Of a DNA stretch of 39,661 bases, positions 8,728 through 17,900 are shown in pieces. Under the pieces are notes generated by a model. It worked only from the letters and a program-made list of their open reading frames with translations, was not told the DNA's origin and made no database searches. The position numbers were made by a program, and so were the translations under genes. The DNA is from Candidatus Scybalomonas excrementigallinarum. GTDB lineage: Bacteria; Bacillota; Clostridia; Lachnospirales; Lachnospiraceae. The stretch is taken from NCBI GenBank assembly GCA_018710905.1, contig DVIZ01000169.1, forward strand, positions 1-39,661, read 5' to 3'. The stretch's first letter is position 1; every line of letters starts with the position of its first letter.

Positions 8728-9205
8728 TATCATATCTATGACAGTGAATGGAAAAGAAGTAGAAGTTGCGGTGGATGAAAGAGAATCTTTATTAGAAACC
8801 CTTAGAAATCGTTTGCATTTAACAAGTGTAAAAAAAGGGTGCGAAGTAGGAGAGTGTGGTGCTTGTACTGTATTAGTGGACGGAGAAGCCGTTGATTCTT
8901 GCATTTATTTAACAATGTGTGCCAAAGGAAAACATATTTTAACGGTAGAAGGATTAAAAGGAGAAGATGGAGAACTTAGTCCGATTCAAAAAGCGTTTAT
9001 AGAGGAAGCCGCTGTTCAATGTGGATTTTGCACTCCAGGGCTTATTATGTCTGCGGTTGAAATTGTAGGAACAGGAAAGAGATATAGTCGGGAAGAACTT
9101 AGAAAATTGATTTCTGGGCACCTTTGTCGTTGTACAGGATATGAAAATATTTTAAATGCAATGGAACGAATTGTAGAAGAGACGTACCGAGTAACGAACA
9201 GATAA
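8720..9205 (+). CDS. xdhC: Xanthine dehydrogenase, [2Fe-2S] subunit
   Basis: This 161-residue electron-transfer subunit carries two iron-sulfur clusters. The plant-ferredoxin-like N-terminal domain has the cysteine pattern GCEVGECGACTVLVDG followed by a later Cys in VDSC. The all-helical C-terminal domain has QCGFCTPG and HLCRCTGYENI. The start is the ATG at 8720 with GGAGGTG before it. It overlaps the last 8 bases of the FAD subunit gene, as expected for subunits made in fixed ratio. It is the last gene of the purine cluster; no clear terminator follows, only a repeat copy. Confidence 0.93.
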   Translation: MLNIISMTVNGKEVEVAVDERESLLETLRNRLHLTSVKKGCEVGECGACTVLVDGEAVDSCIYLTMCAKGKHILTVEGLKGEDGELSPIQKAFIEEAAVQCGFCTPGLIMSAVEIVGTGKRYSREELRKLISGHLCRCTGYENILNAMERIVEETYRVTNR

Positions 9206-9230
9206 GAAGTTTTTAATATCGAAATGGCTT

Positions 9231-9325
9231 GTACACTTTGCTTCGCAAACCACTCGTGCGGGGCAAAGTGTGCATTGTTAGAAGGAACCTAAAATCGCAA
9301 AGAGTGTGAAATGCATACGTTATTT
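9231..9325. repeat. Dispersed intergenic repeat, partial copy (D)
   Basis: From CTTCGCAAAC (9241) to about 9325 this stretch aligns almost base for base with 1894-1964 of copy A, including GGCAAAGTGT, AGAAGGAACCTAAA and the weakly conserved closing arm. It also has its own dyad, GTACACTTTGC (9231-9241) with GCAAAGTGTGC (9263-9273). It fills the gap between xdhC and the lipoprotein gene. Confidence 0.65.
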
Positions 9326-9419
9326 ATCTTGAAGCGTACAGTTTTATGTATAGGATTCCAAGATTTGGCATATACTACAAGTAAGGAATAGTGGTATCGA
9401 TATACCGAGGGAGAGGTAT

Positions 9420-9851
9420 ATGTGTAGGAAAAAACGAGGGAGAATCCAACTGGTTATCGTATGTCTTTTTTTGAGCGGTATATGCTTGTTTTCTGGCTGT
9501 ATGCCTAACAAAGAAAAAGAGGAGATACAAGAGCAAGTAACCATTGATTTTACCGTTTGCCATGACGAAAATCTTCCGAAAGAATTAAAGCAATTAATTG
9601 AAGAAAAAAAAGAAAAGCCTTTTAAATTATCCTACCAGACAAAGGAATATACTTATATTGCTACAGGATATGGACAGCAGACGATGGGTGGATATAGCAT
9701 ACAAGTAAAAGCACTTTATGAGTTAGAAAATGTAGTTGTATTCAAAACAACGTTAAAAGGTCCTAATCCAGAAGAGGAAAAGGAGGGCGTTTCTTATCCT
9801 TACATTGTTGTGAAAATTCAAAACCTTGATAAGACGATTTCGTTTCGATAG
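9420..9851 (+). CDS. Small lipoprotein of unknown function
   Basis: I do not recognise the family. The 143 residues begin with a basic N-terminus (MCRKKRGR), a hydrophobic stretch and a lipobox, LFSGC, so the mature protein should be a lipid-anchored protein outside the membrane starting at that cysteine. The rest is charged and contains a possible small beta-rich domain around YTYIATGYGQQTMGGYSIQV. That pattern of alternating polar and aromatic residues resembles protease-complex inhibitor-like (PrcB) domains, but this is only a suggestion. GGGAGAGG precedes the ATG. It sits between a repeat copy and the veg promoter. Confidence 0.6.
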   Translation: MCRKKRGRIQLVIVCLFLSGICLFSGCMPNKEKEEIQEQVTIDFTVCHDENLPKELKQLIEEKKEKPFKLSYQTKEYTYIATGYGQQTMGGYSIQVKALYELENVVVFKTTLKGPNPEEEKEGVSYPYIVVKIQNLDKTISFR

Positions 9852-9907
9852 TATACTTTTACACATTAAAAAATTAGAATTTTAAAATTTTAAAAAATTA
9901 GTGTGAT

Positions 9908-9936
9908 TTGACAAAAATTTACTATCGTGGTAAACT
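9908..9936 (+). promoter_or_regulatory. Near-consensus sigma-A promoter of veg
   Basis: TTGACA at 9908-9913, a 17-bp spacer, then TAAACT at 9931-9936. It lies 29 bases before the veg start codon. A strong vegetative promoter at this gene matches what is known of veg in Bacillus. Confidence 0.85.
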
Positions 9937-9964
9937 GTATACAGTGTACGATCGAGGTGATAAA

Positions 9965-10216
9965 ATGACACAAACAGATATTATAAGAATTCGGCAGTCC
10001 GTTAATCGACATATTGGTAGCAAAATAAAAATTAGTGCCAATAAAGGTCGTCAAAAATTTGTTATTACAGAAGGTATTATTAAAGAAGCCTATCCAAATC
10101 TTTTTTTAGTGGAAATTATTTCTCATAAAGAAGAAGAGAGGACATTTCCGAAAATGGTTAGTTTTAGCTATCAAGATATTATTACAAAAGATGTGAGAAT
10201 GATGCTTTGTTCCTAA
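9965..10216 (+). CDS. veg: Veg family protein
   Basis: This small cytoplasmic protein of 83 residues is the Firmicutes Veg protein, linked in Bacillus to biofilm gene control. Visible family features are RIRQSVNRHIGSKI near the N-terminus, NKGRQKF, and SFSYQDIITKDV near the C-terminus. I chose the ATG at 9965, which has GAGGTG six bases upstream; a longer in-frame version starting at 9908 would run through the promoter and is rejected. The neighbours sipL and ispE on the same strand match the order known in other Clostridia. Confidence 0.9.
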   Translation: MTQTDIIRIRQSVNRHIGSKIKISANKGRQKFVITEGIIKEAYPNLFLVEIISHKEEERTFPKMVSFSYQDIITKDVRMMLCS

Positions 10217-10240
10217 TGTGATGGATCAATGCTTCAAGGA

Positions 10241-10267
10241 ATAAATCTCTCTATGCCCGAATAAAAT
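10241..10267 (+). promoter_or_regulatory. Possible sigma-E-like sporulation promoter of sipL
   Basis: ATAAAT (10241-10246) and AATAAAAT (10260-10267) are spaced 13 bases apart and resemble the ATA -35 and ATA-rich -10 elements of SigE promoters. Transcription would begin near 10274, inside the loop of the veg terminator, so the mRNA would lack the 5' arm and leave the ribosome site free. This is an inference from weak motifs; SigE control of sipL is known in Clostridioides difficile. Confidence 0.35.
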
Positions 10268-10294
10268 GATAAAAAGGCATGGAGGGATTTTTTT
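10243..10294 (+). terminator. Terminator of veg that contains the sipL ribosome site
   Basis: The arms 10243-10257 and 10276-10290 pair over 15 positions with several G-U pairs, followed by a T run to 10294. The 3' arm contains GGAGGG (10281-10286), the only plausible ribosome site for the sipL ATG at 10295. Read-through transcripts would therefore hide this site. Confidence 0.75.
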
Positions 10295-11857
10295 ATGGAA
10301 TTTAATCAAAATCATATGAATGTTAGTATTATGAAGTCATTAAAAAATGTTCAAAATACATTAGAAGCGGATTTAAATGTTCCGGATACAAAACAAGATG
10401 TAGAAAAATTAATTGAGACAAGGGGAGAAGTCCTTTTGTTAGAAACAGAAGCCATGGTGGATAAAGTACATATTGCAGGAGAACTTTTAGTGCGAGTTTT
10501 ATATGCCATGCAAGGAGGGACTTTATCGTCTTTTCAGCATTCCTTTCCATTTGAAGACGATATTTATATGGAAGGTACTCTTCCAGAGGATACGATTAAA
10601 GCAGAAGGTGAGTTAGAGGATTTAAATGTTACGATTATTAACTCGAGAAAGTTGGCAGTAAAGTCTTTATTAGGACTATCCCTTCGCTCAATTGATGTAG
10701 ATGTCATTGAAGGAGCGGAAGAAGTCAGTGGAGAAGAGGGGGTTCAAGTCCTTAGAAGACCACAAAAAATGACAGGATTGATTGTCAATAAAAAAGATAT
10801 GGTGCGTCTAAAAGAAGAAGTGACGATTCCAGCCAATAAGCCAAATGTAGCAGAGGTTTTATGGGACAGCGTTTCTCTTAGAAACCCTGAAGTGCGGTTG
10901 ATGCGGGAAAAAATTGCCTTAAAAGGAGAGCTTTTATTTTTTGTACTCTATAAAGGAGAAGAAGAAAATATTCCTTATCAAAATATGGAATGGGAACTTC
11001 CCTTTGAAACGGAGCTTCCTTGTAGAGAATGTGAAAGTGGCATGATTGATAATATTCGATTGAATTTGGGAAACTGTCAAATTGATGTAAAACCAGATGT
11101 GGATGGCGAACAAAGAGTGCTTTCTTTAGAATGTAGTCTTGATATGGATATTCGAATTTATGAAGAGCGAGAGATGAATTTTATTGTGGATCTCTATGCA
11201 CCTATGAAAAAATGGGAATTAATTGAAAATGAATTTTCTTTTGAAAATCTTTTGATTCGAAATAATTCTAGAACAAGATTAAATCGAAGTATTCAAATTC
11301 AGGGAAAAGGTGCTGCTCTTATGCAGATCTGTCATGCAGATGGAACGGTGAAAATTGATGAAGCCGAATATACCGATCATGGAATCCAAGTGGAAGGTGT
11401 GTTAGCCATTACGATTCTCTACATATCAGGAGATGATCGGTATCCGATCAATAGTTTTGGTACTCTTGTACCGTTTTCTCATTTGATTGAGACTCCTGGG
11501 TTACAAAAAGAAGATATTTATGAGTTAAATGGCTGTGTCGAACAGTTAAATGCAATTATGATTGATTCCAATGAAATTGAAATTAAGGCGGAGCTAAGTC
11601 TTGATATTATCGCATTTAAAAAGAAAAAAGGAAGAGCCGTTGTTGATGCAAAAGAACTTCCTTTTGACGAGGAGAAATTTGCACAACTACCAGGTATGGT
11701 TGTTTATATTGTAAAACAAGGAGATAGCCTGTGGCAGATTGCAAAAAAATATGACACGACTATGGAACATTTAATGGAGATGAATGAATTAGAGTCAGAA
11801 GAAGTAAAAGCAGGAGAGCGAATTTTTATTGCAAAAGAAACTCGCGTGCTTTTATAG
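10295..11857 (+). CDS. sipL: Spore coat morphogenetic protein SipL (SPOCS repeats plus LysM)
   Basis: SipL binds the coat basement-layer ATPase SpoIVA at the forespore surface and is needed for coat assembly in clostridia. The 520 residues are nearly the same length as C. difficile SipL. Three SPOCS (DUF3794) modules can be seen at roughly 15-130, 165-280 and 300-440, each with an alternating GELLxxVLY or GVLAITILY strand pattern. A C-terminal LysM domain runs from about 470 (YIVKQGDSLWQIAKKYDTT to AGERIFI). The neighbours veg and ispE support the assignment. The ATG has GGAGGG eight bases upstream, within the veg terminator hairpin. Confidence 0.88.
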   Translation: MEFNQNHMNVSIMKSLKNVQNTLEADLNVPDTKQDVEKLIETRGEVLLLETEAMVDKVHIAGELLVRVLYAMQGGTLSSFQHSFPFEDDIYMEGTLPEDTIKAEGELEDLNVTIINSRKLAVKSLLGLSLRSIDVDVIEGAEEVSGEEGVQVLRRPQKMTGLIVNKKDMVRLKEEVTIPANKPNVAEVLWDSVSLRNPEVRLMREKIALKGELLFFVLYKGEEENIPYQNMEWELPFETELPCRECESGMIDNIRLNLGNCQIDVKPDVDGEQRVLSLECSLDMDIRIYEEREMNFIVDLYAPMKKWELIENEFSFENLLIRNNSRTRLNRSIQIQGKGAALMQICHADGTVKIDEAEYTDHGIQVEGVLAITILYISGDDRYPINSFGTLVPFSHLIETPGLQKEDIYELNGCVEQLNAIMIDSNEIEIKAELSLDIIAFKKKKGRAVVDAKELPFDEEKFAQLPGMVVYIVKQGDSLWQIAKKYDTTMEHLMEMNELESEEVKAGERIFIAKETRVLL

Positions 11858-11887
11858 GAAATTTATAGAAAAATAGCAGATCGTTAG

Positions 11888-11916
11888 TTGCTTTTTTGAG
11901 AAAAAATGTATATAAT
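11888..11916 (+). promoter_or_regulatory. Candidate sigma-A promoter of ispE
   Basis: TTGCTT at 11888-11893 and TATAAT at 11911-11916 are separated by 17 bases. Downstream lies TGTATACAAGATACAT and a second AGATACA, an AT-rich repeated pattern that could be an operator. No regulator can be assigned to it from sequence alone. Confidence 0.5.
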
Positions 11917-12012
11917 ATAATGTATACAAGATACATAATAAGATACAATCATACAGGGAGCAATCCGACGAATAAGGCGAACTGTAGAAAGGAAAAAAGG
12001 AATAAATCGCAT

Positions 12013-12900
12013 ATGGATCAAATTCAATTAAAGGCATATGGAAAAATTAATTTAGGTCTTGATGTTATCGGCAAACGACCAAACGGTTATCACGATGTTC
12101 GTATGATTATGCAGACGGTTCAGTTATTTGATCGTTTGCAGATGAAGAAAGTGAAAGAAAATCAAATTGAATTGACAACCAATTTGAGTTATGTTCCATG
12201 TAATGAACAGAATCTCGTTTATAAAGCTGTTGATTTATTAAAAAAAGAATTTCAAATAGAAGAAGGAGTTTCTATTCAATTAGAAAAACACATTCCAGTT
12301 GCAGCGGGAATGGCAGGGGGAAGTAGCGATTGTGCTGCTGCACTTTATGGGATGAACCGTCTTTTTTCGCTTGGACTTTCGCAAAAACAGCTGATGGAAT
12401 ATGGGGTGCAATTAGGGGCAGATGTTCCCTATTGTCTGATGAGAGGAACTGCGCTGTCAGAAGGAATTGGAGAAATTTTAACGAGACTTCCTTCTATGCC
12501 AAATTGTTATATTTTAATTGCGAAACCAGCCATTAGTGTTTCCACAAAGTTTGTATATGAAAATTTAAAGTTACAAGAACTTAAGGAAAAACCAGATATT
12601 GATGGTATGATTTTGGCATTAAAGCAAAGAGATTTAGAAGGAATTGCAACGAGATTATCCAATGTATTAGAAACAGTGACGATTCCAAATTATCCAGTTA
12701 TCGATGAAATTAAACAACAGATGTTACAAACAGGAGCTATGAACAGTTTAATGAGTGGTAGCGGGCCAACGGTATTTGGGATTTATAAAGACTTAGAAAC
12801 AGCAAAAAATGCACTGTTTTTCATAAGACGCTCTAAAGTTGCAAGACAATCTTATTTAGTAGAGCCATTTAACACAGAGGCTTCTTATATGCAAAAGTAA
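12013..12900 (+). CDS. ispE: 4-diphosphocytidyl-2-C-methyl-D-erythritol kinase
   Basis: This GHMP-family kinase phosphorylates CDP-methylerythritol with ATP in the non-mevalonate isoprenoid pathway. It has 295 residues. Motifs are AYGKINLGLDVIGKRPNGYHDV at the N-terminus, the ATP-binding glycine loop PVAAGMAGGSSD, and the third GHMP motif MSGSGPTVFGIY near the C-terminus. I start at ATG 12013 with AAAAAAGGA upstream; upstream in-frame codons are not family sequence and run through the promoter region. The regulator gene follows 96 bases later on the same strand. Confidence 0.95.
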   Translation: MDQIQLKAYGKINLGLDVIGKRPNGYHDVRMIMQTVQLFDRLQMKKVKENQIELTTNLSYVPCNEQNLVYKAVDLLKKEFQIEEGVSIQLEKHIPVAAGMAGGSSDCAAALYGMNRLFSLGLSQKQLMEYGVQLGADVPYCLMRGTALSEGIGEILTRLPSMPNCYILIAKPAISVSTKFVYENLKLQELKEKPDIDGMILALKQRDLEGIATRLSNVLETVTIPNYPVIDEIKQQMLQTGAMNSLMSGSGPTVFGIYKDLETAKNALFFIRRSKVARQSYLVEPFNTEASYMQK

Positions 12901-12996
12901 GAAATAGGCATATAACCTTTAGAAAAAAGTGACTTTAAAACTTATGAAAAATAGGGTGTACTATAAAAACTACAATTGAGAAATAAGGGAGTAACG

Positions 12997-13692
12997 ATGA
13001 ACGATAAATTAAAAGTAAATATTAATGAATATTTACCACTTCGTGATGTGGTATTTAATACACTTCGTCAGGCAATTTTAACAGGAGAATTTACACCAGG
13101 AGAGCGATTGATGGAAATCGCTTTGGCAGAACGACTTGGAGTAAGTCGTACCCCTGTTAGAGAAGCCATAAGAAAGTTGGAATTAGAAGGACTCGTTGTT
13201 ATGATTCCAAGAAAAGGCGCTGAGGTAGCTAGAATTACGGAAAAGGATTTAAGAAATGTATTAGAAGTTCGCTGTGCATTAGAAGAGTTATGTGCATCTT
13301 TGGCATGTGAGAGAATTACAGAGGAAGAAAAAGAAGAGCTAAGAATTAAGCTAAAAGAATTTGAAACAGCAGTGGCTAGTAAAAATATCGCAGAAATTGT
13401 CGATAAAGATGTAGAGTTCCATGACATCATTTTTAAGACGACAAAAAATGAACGTTTAATACAGATTTTAAATAATTTAAGAGAGCAGATCTATCGTTAT
13501 CGAATCGAGTATACAAAAGATGAAGACTATCATGGAGTGTTGTTAAAAGAGCACAAAGAAATCTATGATGCTATTGTAAATAATGAAAGAGAAAAAGCGA
13601 TGAACTGTGTTAAAACGCATATTTATAATCAAGAAATTATTATGATTCGCAATATTCAAGAACAAGAAGTGCAAGTACAGAAAAAAAAATAA
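12997..13692 (+). CDS. GntR-family regulator, FadR/FCD subgroup
   Basis: This is a DNA-binding transcription factor of 231 residues. The N-terminal winged helix-turn-helix includes LRQAILTGEFTPGERL, ALAERLGVSRTPVREAIRKLELEGLV and PRKGAEVA. The C-terminal FCD ligand-binding helical domain (about 85-220) contains the family's metal-ligand-like residues in VEFHDIIF and the later KEHKEIYDAI and VKTHI histidines. AAGGGAG precedes the ATG at 12997. The partner ispE suggests a conserved chromosomal pairing. The ligand is unknown. Confidence 0.88.
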   Translation: MNDKLKVNINEYLPLRDVVFNTLRQAILTGEFTPGERLMEIALAERLGVSRTPVREAIRKLELEGLVVMIPRKGAEVARITEKDLRNVLEVRCALEELCASLACERITEEEKEELRIKLKEFETAVASKNIAEIVDKDVEFHDIIFKTTKNERLIQILNNLREQIYRYRIEYTKDEDYHGVLLKEHKEIYDAIVNNEREKAMNCVKTHIYNQEIIMIRNIQEQEVQVQKKK

Positions 13693-13706
13693 ATTTTATC
13701 TGAAAA

Positions 13707-13752
13707 AGAGTTGTTGTCAAACTATATTTTGTTTCGCAACAACTCTTTTTTT
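13707..13752 (+). terminator. Rho-independent terminator after the GntR gene
   Basis: AGAGTTGTTG (13707-13716) pairs with CAACAACTCT (13737-13746) and is followed by a run of T up to 13752. A dispersed repeat copy begins directly at the end of the T run. Confidence 0.85.
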
Positions 13753-13842
13753 ATTTCATAGGAAATATCTTGTTACATTCATTTGTAAAAGTGCCATTTC
13801 CTATGAAATAAAAAAGCACTACGTGCGAACACTTTGTTCTTT
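13753..13842. repeat. Dispersed intergenic repeat, short copy with terminal inverted repeats (B)
   Basis: A perfect 14-bp inverted repeat, ATTTCATAGGAAAT (13753-13766) and ATTTCCTATGAAAT (13796-13809), frames a 29-base core. It continues into AAAAAAGCACTACGTGCGAAC and then ACTTTGTTCTTT. Relative to copy A it lacks about 200 bases between GCGAAC and ACTTTG, and has instead a left part that A does not have. It abuts a terminator, as does the copy at 31183. Confidence 0.7.
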
Positions 13843-13866
13843 ACATCAAAGATATTCTTATGATTC

Positions 13867-14490
13867 TTAGTGAGAAAGTGACTCTAACACCTGTTTCATA
13901 GAAGAAAGAACTCCATGAGCGATAACAAGAGAAAGAGGTTCCATATCGTATTCCGTTCTAGCAATCACGATTGCTTTTTCATAAGAAGATTTTGTTTCTT
14001 CGGTCTGTACAAAAGGCGTATAGCCATAGGAAAGTAGAATCGTATTCATAAGTAAAAAGGCGATTTCTTCATTGCCTTTTGTAAATGGTTGGATATCTAA
14101 AACTCGTTTGTGCATCATAGATGCTAATTCGATTGGATGCAAGGTAGAGACGGAGGAACGGAATTGATCGGCTAAATGGCGCATAATATGATCGAGTTCT
14201 TCCTTTGGGGGATGATGATAACCATTCGTTGGTGGTAGATCAATAGAACGATATTCATCAGAGCTTTCTAAGGAGAGAGTATGGTGAAGTTCTTTGATTA
14301 ACGGTTCAGTAACTGAGAGTTCTTCTTGAAATGATAGAGAAAGCATCCGTTGATTGGCATCCTCGTAGTAAGAAGGAAATCCGGATTGAAGCACTTTTTT
14401 ATAAAGATCTCGAATCGTTTCTTTTGGATAAGAAAGAAGTAGAGAACGCATTTGATCTAATTGTTGAAATAATGTATTTAATTGAGTCAT
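13867..14490 (-). CDS. Fic-fold protein lacking the catalytic motif
   Basis: The fold is recognised from YRSIDLPPTNGYHHPP, which fits the approach region of Fic proteins, and from HPIELASMMHKRVLDIQPFTKGN plus FLLMNTILLSYGYTPFV. Active Fic enzymes transfer AMP or other groups using HPFxDGNGR. Here the equivalent at residues 134-142 is QPFTKGNEE: the catalytic His is Gln, the metal-binding acidic residue is Lys, and the Gly-Arg that binds phosphate is Glu-Glu. The 207-residue frame is intact, so this is a maintained pseudoenzyme more than a decaying gene. AGGAGG precedes the ATG. It is transcribed divergently from the protease gene. Its role is unknown. Confidence 0.75.
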   Translation of the reverse strand: MTQLNTLFQQLDQMRSLLLSYPKETIRDLYKKVLQSGFPSYYEDANQRMLSLSFQEELSVTEPLIKELHHTLSLESSDEYRSIDLPPTNGYHHPPKEELDHIMRHLADQFRSSVSTLHPIELASMMHKRVLDIQPFTKGNEEIAFLLMNTILLSYGYTPFVQTEETKSSYEKAIVIARTEYDMEPLSLVIAHGVLSSMKQVLESLSH

Positions 14491-14937
14491 AAATAAATCC
14501 TCCTATTTTTTTGGCAATTATTTAACAAGTTGAAACGGAAAGTTTCGTTGATAAATATATACCATATATAGGTATTAAAAATCAAGCTATATACAGGAAA
14601 ATAAGGAAAGAGATAAAGAAATAATGAAAATATATTTGGAAAATAATTGGTAACGTTATCTTTGGAATCATTCGTTTCTAAGGGAGGGAATTTGAGAAAA
14701 AAAAGACAAACAAAAGACAAAAAATTCACAATATATAGTGGGGTGCGAGTTAAATTGTCAATATGTCGTATGTGGAAAAGTTTTTGGGAGTTTTTTTTGT
14801 ATTATTTTCCGAAAATATATTTTGCAGTTGCCAGCGAAAAAAATGTTTGCTAAGATTAGGTGGAAAATTTCTGGTAATGAAAAATTTTCAAAAAACAACT
14901 AATATGAAAAATTTATAGAAAGAGAAGTTTTAGACAC
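14491..14937. other. Divergent AT-rich control region between the Fic-like gene and the protease
   Basis: About 450 bases without a gene. I see small dyads only: GAAAC/GTTTC near 14532, ATACC/GGTAT around 14570, and GAAAATTT/AAATTTTC near 14863-14890, which could form a leader stem of the protease mRNA. I searched for a cyclic-di-GMP riboswitch, common upstream of clostridial surface protein genes, and saw no matching core. Confidence 0.4.
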
Positions 14938-17900
14938 ATGAGAAAATTTAAACACATGAGAAAATCTACACAGATGCTGATGTTGTTGATGTTATTATGC
15001 GCTGTTGATCAAAGCAGAACACCAGTTATGGCATCTAGTGTGGATAATACGACAATTCAAACAATTAGTACAACACAAGAAGGGGAATCTAATAAAAAGA
15101 GTGCTGTAAAAGACTCTATTGAATTAAAGGAAGTTACAAAGGAAACAGTTTATCATATCAAAGAAGATGGTAGCGTAGAAAAAATTTCTATGCTCGACAT
15201 TACAGATGGAATTCCAGAAGATATGTCAAACTATTATGCAGTCATTGAAATGGAGGATTTACCTAGTTTTTATGCAAAAATTAAGGAGTTCCGTAAAGAA
15301 AACAAGAAATTAGTGGCTGTCATTGAGCAAAAAGACTTAGTTCAGTATGCAAAAGATGGAAGTAAGACAACAGGTAGTTATAAATTTGCAATCTCTTATA
15401 AAGATAGCAAAGGAGAACATGGAATTGTAAAAGATGCAACAGAATTTTTTAAAGAAGTTGCAGCAAATTTAGGTGGAACATATACACTTACAGAAGATTT
15501 AGATGCTTCTAATATCTCTGCAGATCAAGCGGCAATTCTTGGAACATTTACTGGTAAAATTAATGGAAATGGACATAAGATTTTAAATCTTAAAACTCCA
15601 TTATTCCAGAAAGTAAATGGAGCAACCATTGAAAATCTTGTGATTGAAAATGCTACGATTACTTCATCTGTAAAAGGTATTTTAGCAAATTCAATTGAAA
15701 ATAAATCAACGATTAACAATACATTTATTGTAAATTCTAGTTTAAAGAATAATACAAACCAGATGGGAGCCTTTGCAGGGGTTCTTAACAACTCTACAAT
15801 TAAGAACAGTGCGGCCATTAATATTTCCATAAAAGGAAATAATACAATTGGTGGTATGATTGGACAAACCAATTCAGGGTCTGTTATTGAAAATTCTTAT
15901 GTGACAGGAACGATAGAAGGAACAATATATCACGATTTAGGAGCTAGAATTGGTGGTATTACTGGATGGCATAGTGGTGCAAGTATTGATCACTGCTTTA
16001 CAAATGTAACAATTAAAGCACCAAGCAAGACTGGAAATGGTGGGTTAATTGGAGGACCAAATGGTGCAAATCCAAAAATTACGTATTCTTTCAGTATTGC
16101 AAATGGAAGTACAAATAAAATTGCTGGGTTTAATGTACTTGCTAATGCAAAAGAAGTATATGAATACAAAGATGCAAACGGTACAACAAACATCAATGCA
16201 AATAATCAAGATAAAGTAAAAGAAGTATCTGATATTTATACAAAATCTTTCTATACAGATGTCTTAAAATTAGATGAATCTGTTTGGAATTTAGATCTTG
16301 TAGATAATGGTAAGTTACCAAGTTTAAAAGCAGATCCACTTCCAAATACATTAGTGGATTATGAAATTCAAGAAAATAAAAACAATATTCCAAATTATAA
16401 AGAAGTGCGTAATCAGGAAGCCTATATGGAAGCAAACGAAGTTGCATATGCAAATATAGCAAAACTTATGCCATTTGCAAGTACAGAAGATTGGGTTTCT
16501 TATGGAAATAAAGTAGGAACAAGTAGTTCTATTCATTCAAAGAAAATCCAATACGTATTACCACTTGATAAAAATGGAGCATTAGTAACAGGTGTTGAAA
16601 AACAAGATAGCGATGTTGTTACAAAAATTCTCCTTGTATATGAAGATGGAGAGAACGAAGGACTTTCTGTACAATATAAAAACTTAGTAGGAGACGTTGT
16701 TGCTACTTATGAAACAACAGTTGGAGATTTACAATATCAGTTCCATAACTACGTAGTAGATGTAAATGAAGAGTTAAAACAAGAAGTTTTAACATTGGCA
16801 AAGAGTTATGATTATGCAACAGATATTGCAAGTCTTACTTCAGAAACAGAAAGTAGACTTTATACAGATTACTACAAGGAAAATGTAAAATCTGATTTAG
16901 ATAATATTGTTACAAAATATATACTTTCTCAAGCAAATTATCCAAGTTATTTAGATAATGAAGCAGTACAAAAACAATGGAAAGATAAATTACTTAACGA
17001 AACAAATGTAAAGAAATTCTTATACGCTTTTAATTATTATAATAAGTGGTACAATATCAACTTTAATGGAGTAAACTTAAGTGATCTCATCTTCTTTAAT
17101 GGAGAATTACTCAACCAGAATATGACAAGAGAGAAATTAACAAATCAATTACTCTCAGCAAGTCAAACATTAAGAGGAACTGCATCTACATATGATTTCT
17201 ATCAACAAGTATTGAAACCATATACAGGCAAAGAAATGATGGAATTTATTGCTGATATGGCGAAACAAGTAGCTGGATATGAAAATCCAAGTGATTGGTT
17301 TGTTGCTGAATTTGATGGTATTTTAAAAGAACAACCGATTGTAGGAAAAGAAGATACAATTAATTATCGTATCTGGGATATTTTAAGTAATTTAGCTTCA
17401 CGTAAGAAGATCGTACTTCCTATGTTAACAGCTCCACAAGAAGATATGTATTTAATTTCTATGCCATCTCAGCTTGTTATCGGAAGTTTGAATCGTTATC
17501 CACAATATGTAAATAAAGATGGAAAAGAACGTGAAAAAATGAAACAAGCAATCAATAATTATGCAGAGAGATTGGAACATTTTTATGGGGTATCATCTAA
17601 CTGGATTAGTAATTCAGAAAAATTACTCAATTCTTTTGTAAATATCCAATATGATACAAGATTCTCTTTCCCAAGCAGTGATAAAGCAGATGCTGGAACA
17701 CAAAATGCAGGTACTACAAAAGACCCTGTTATGAAGTGGGTATATGAAGCCATTGGTAGTTTTGGAGCAGCGAATGGATCCGCTGCATATGCAAATGGAA
17801 CAGATGTTTATTGGATTGTAGAGGGAGCATTAGGTGGAGAGTATGCATTCTCTGTATTTAGTCATGAAACAGCTCATAATCAAGATGGAAGATATTTCTA

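Noticed and set aside
9908-9964. Longer Veg protein starting at 9908
   Set aside because: This would translate the -35 and -10 promoter elements; the ATG at 9965 has the ribosome site and family N-terminus.
14491-14937. Cyclic-di-GMP riboswitch before the protease gene
   Set aside because: Neither class I nor class II conserved cores can be seen; only small AT-rich dyads are present.
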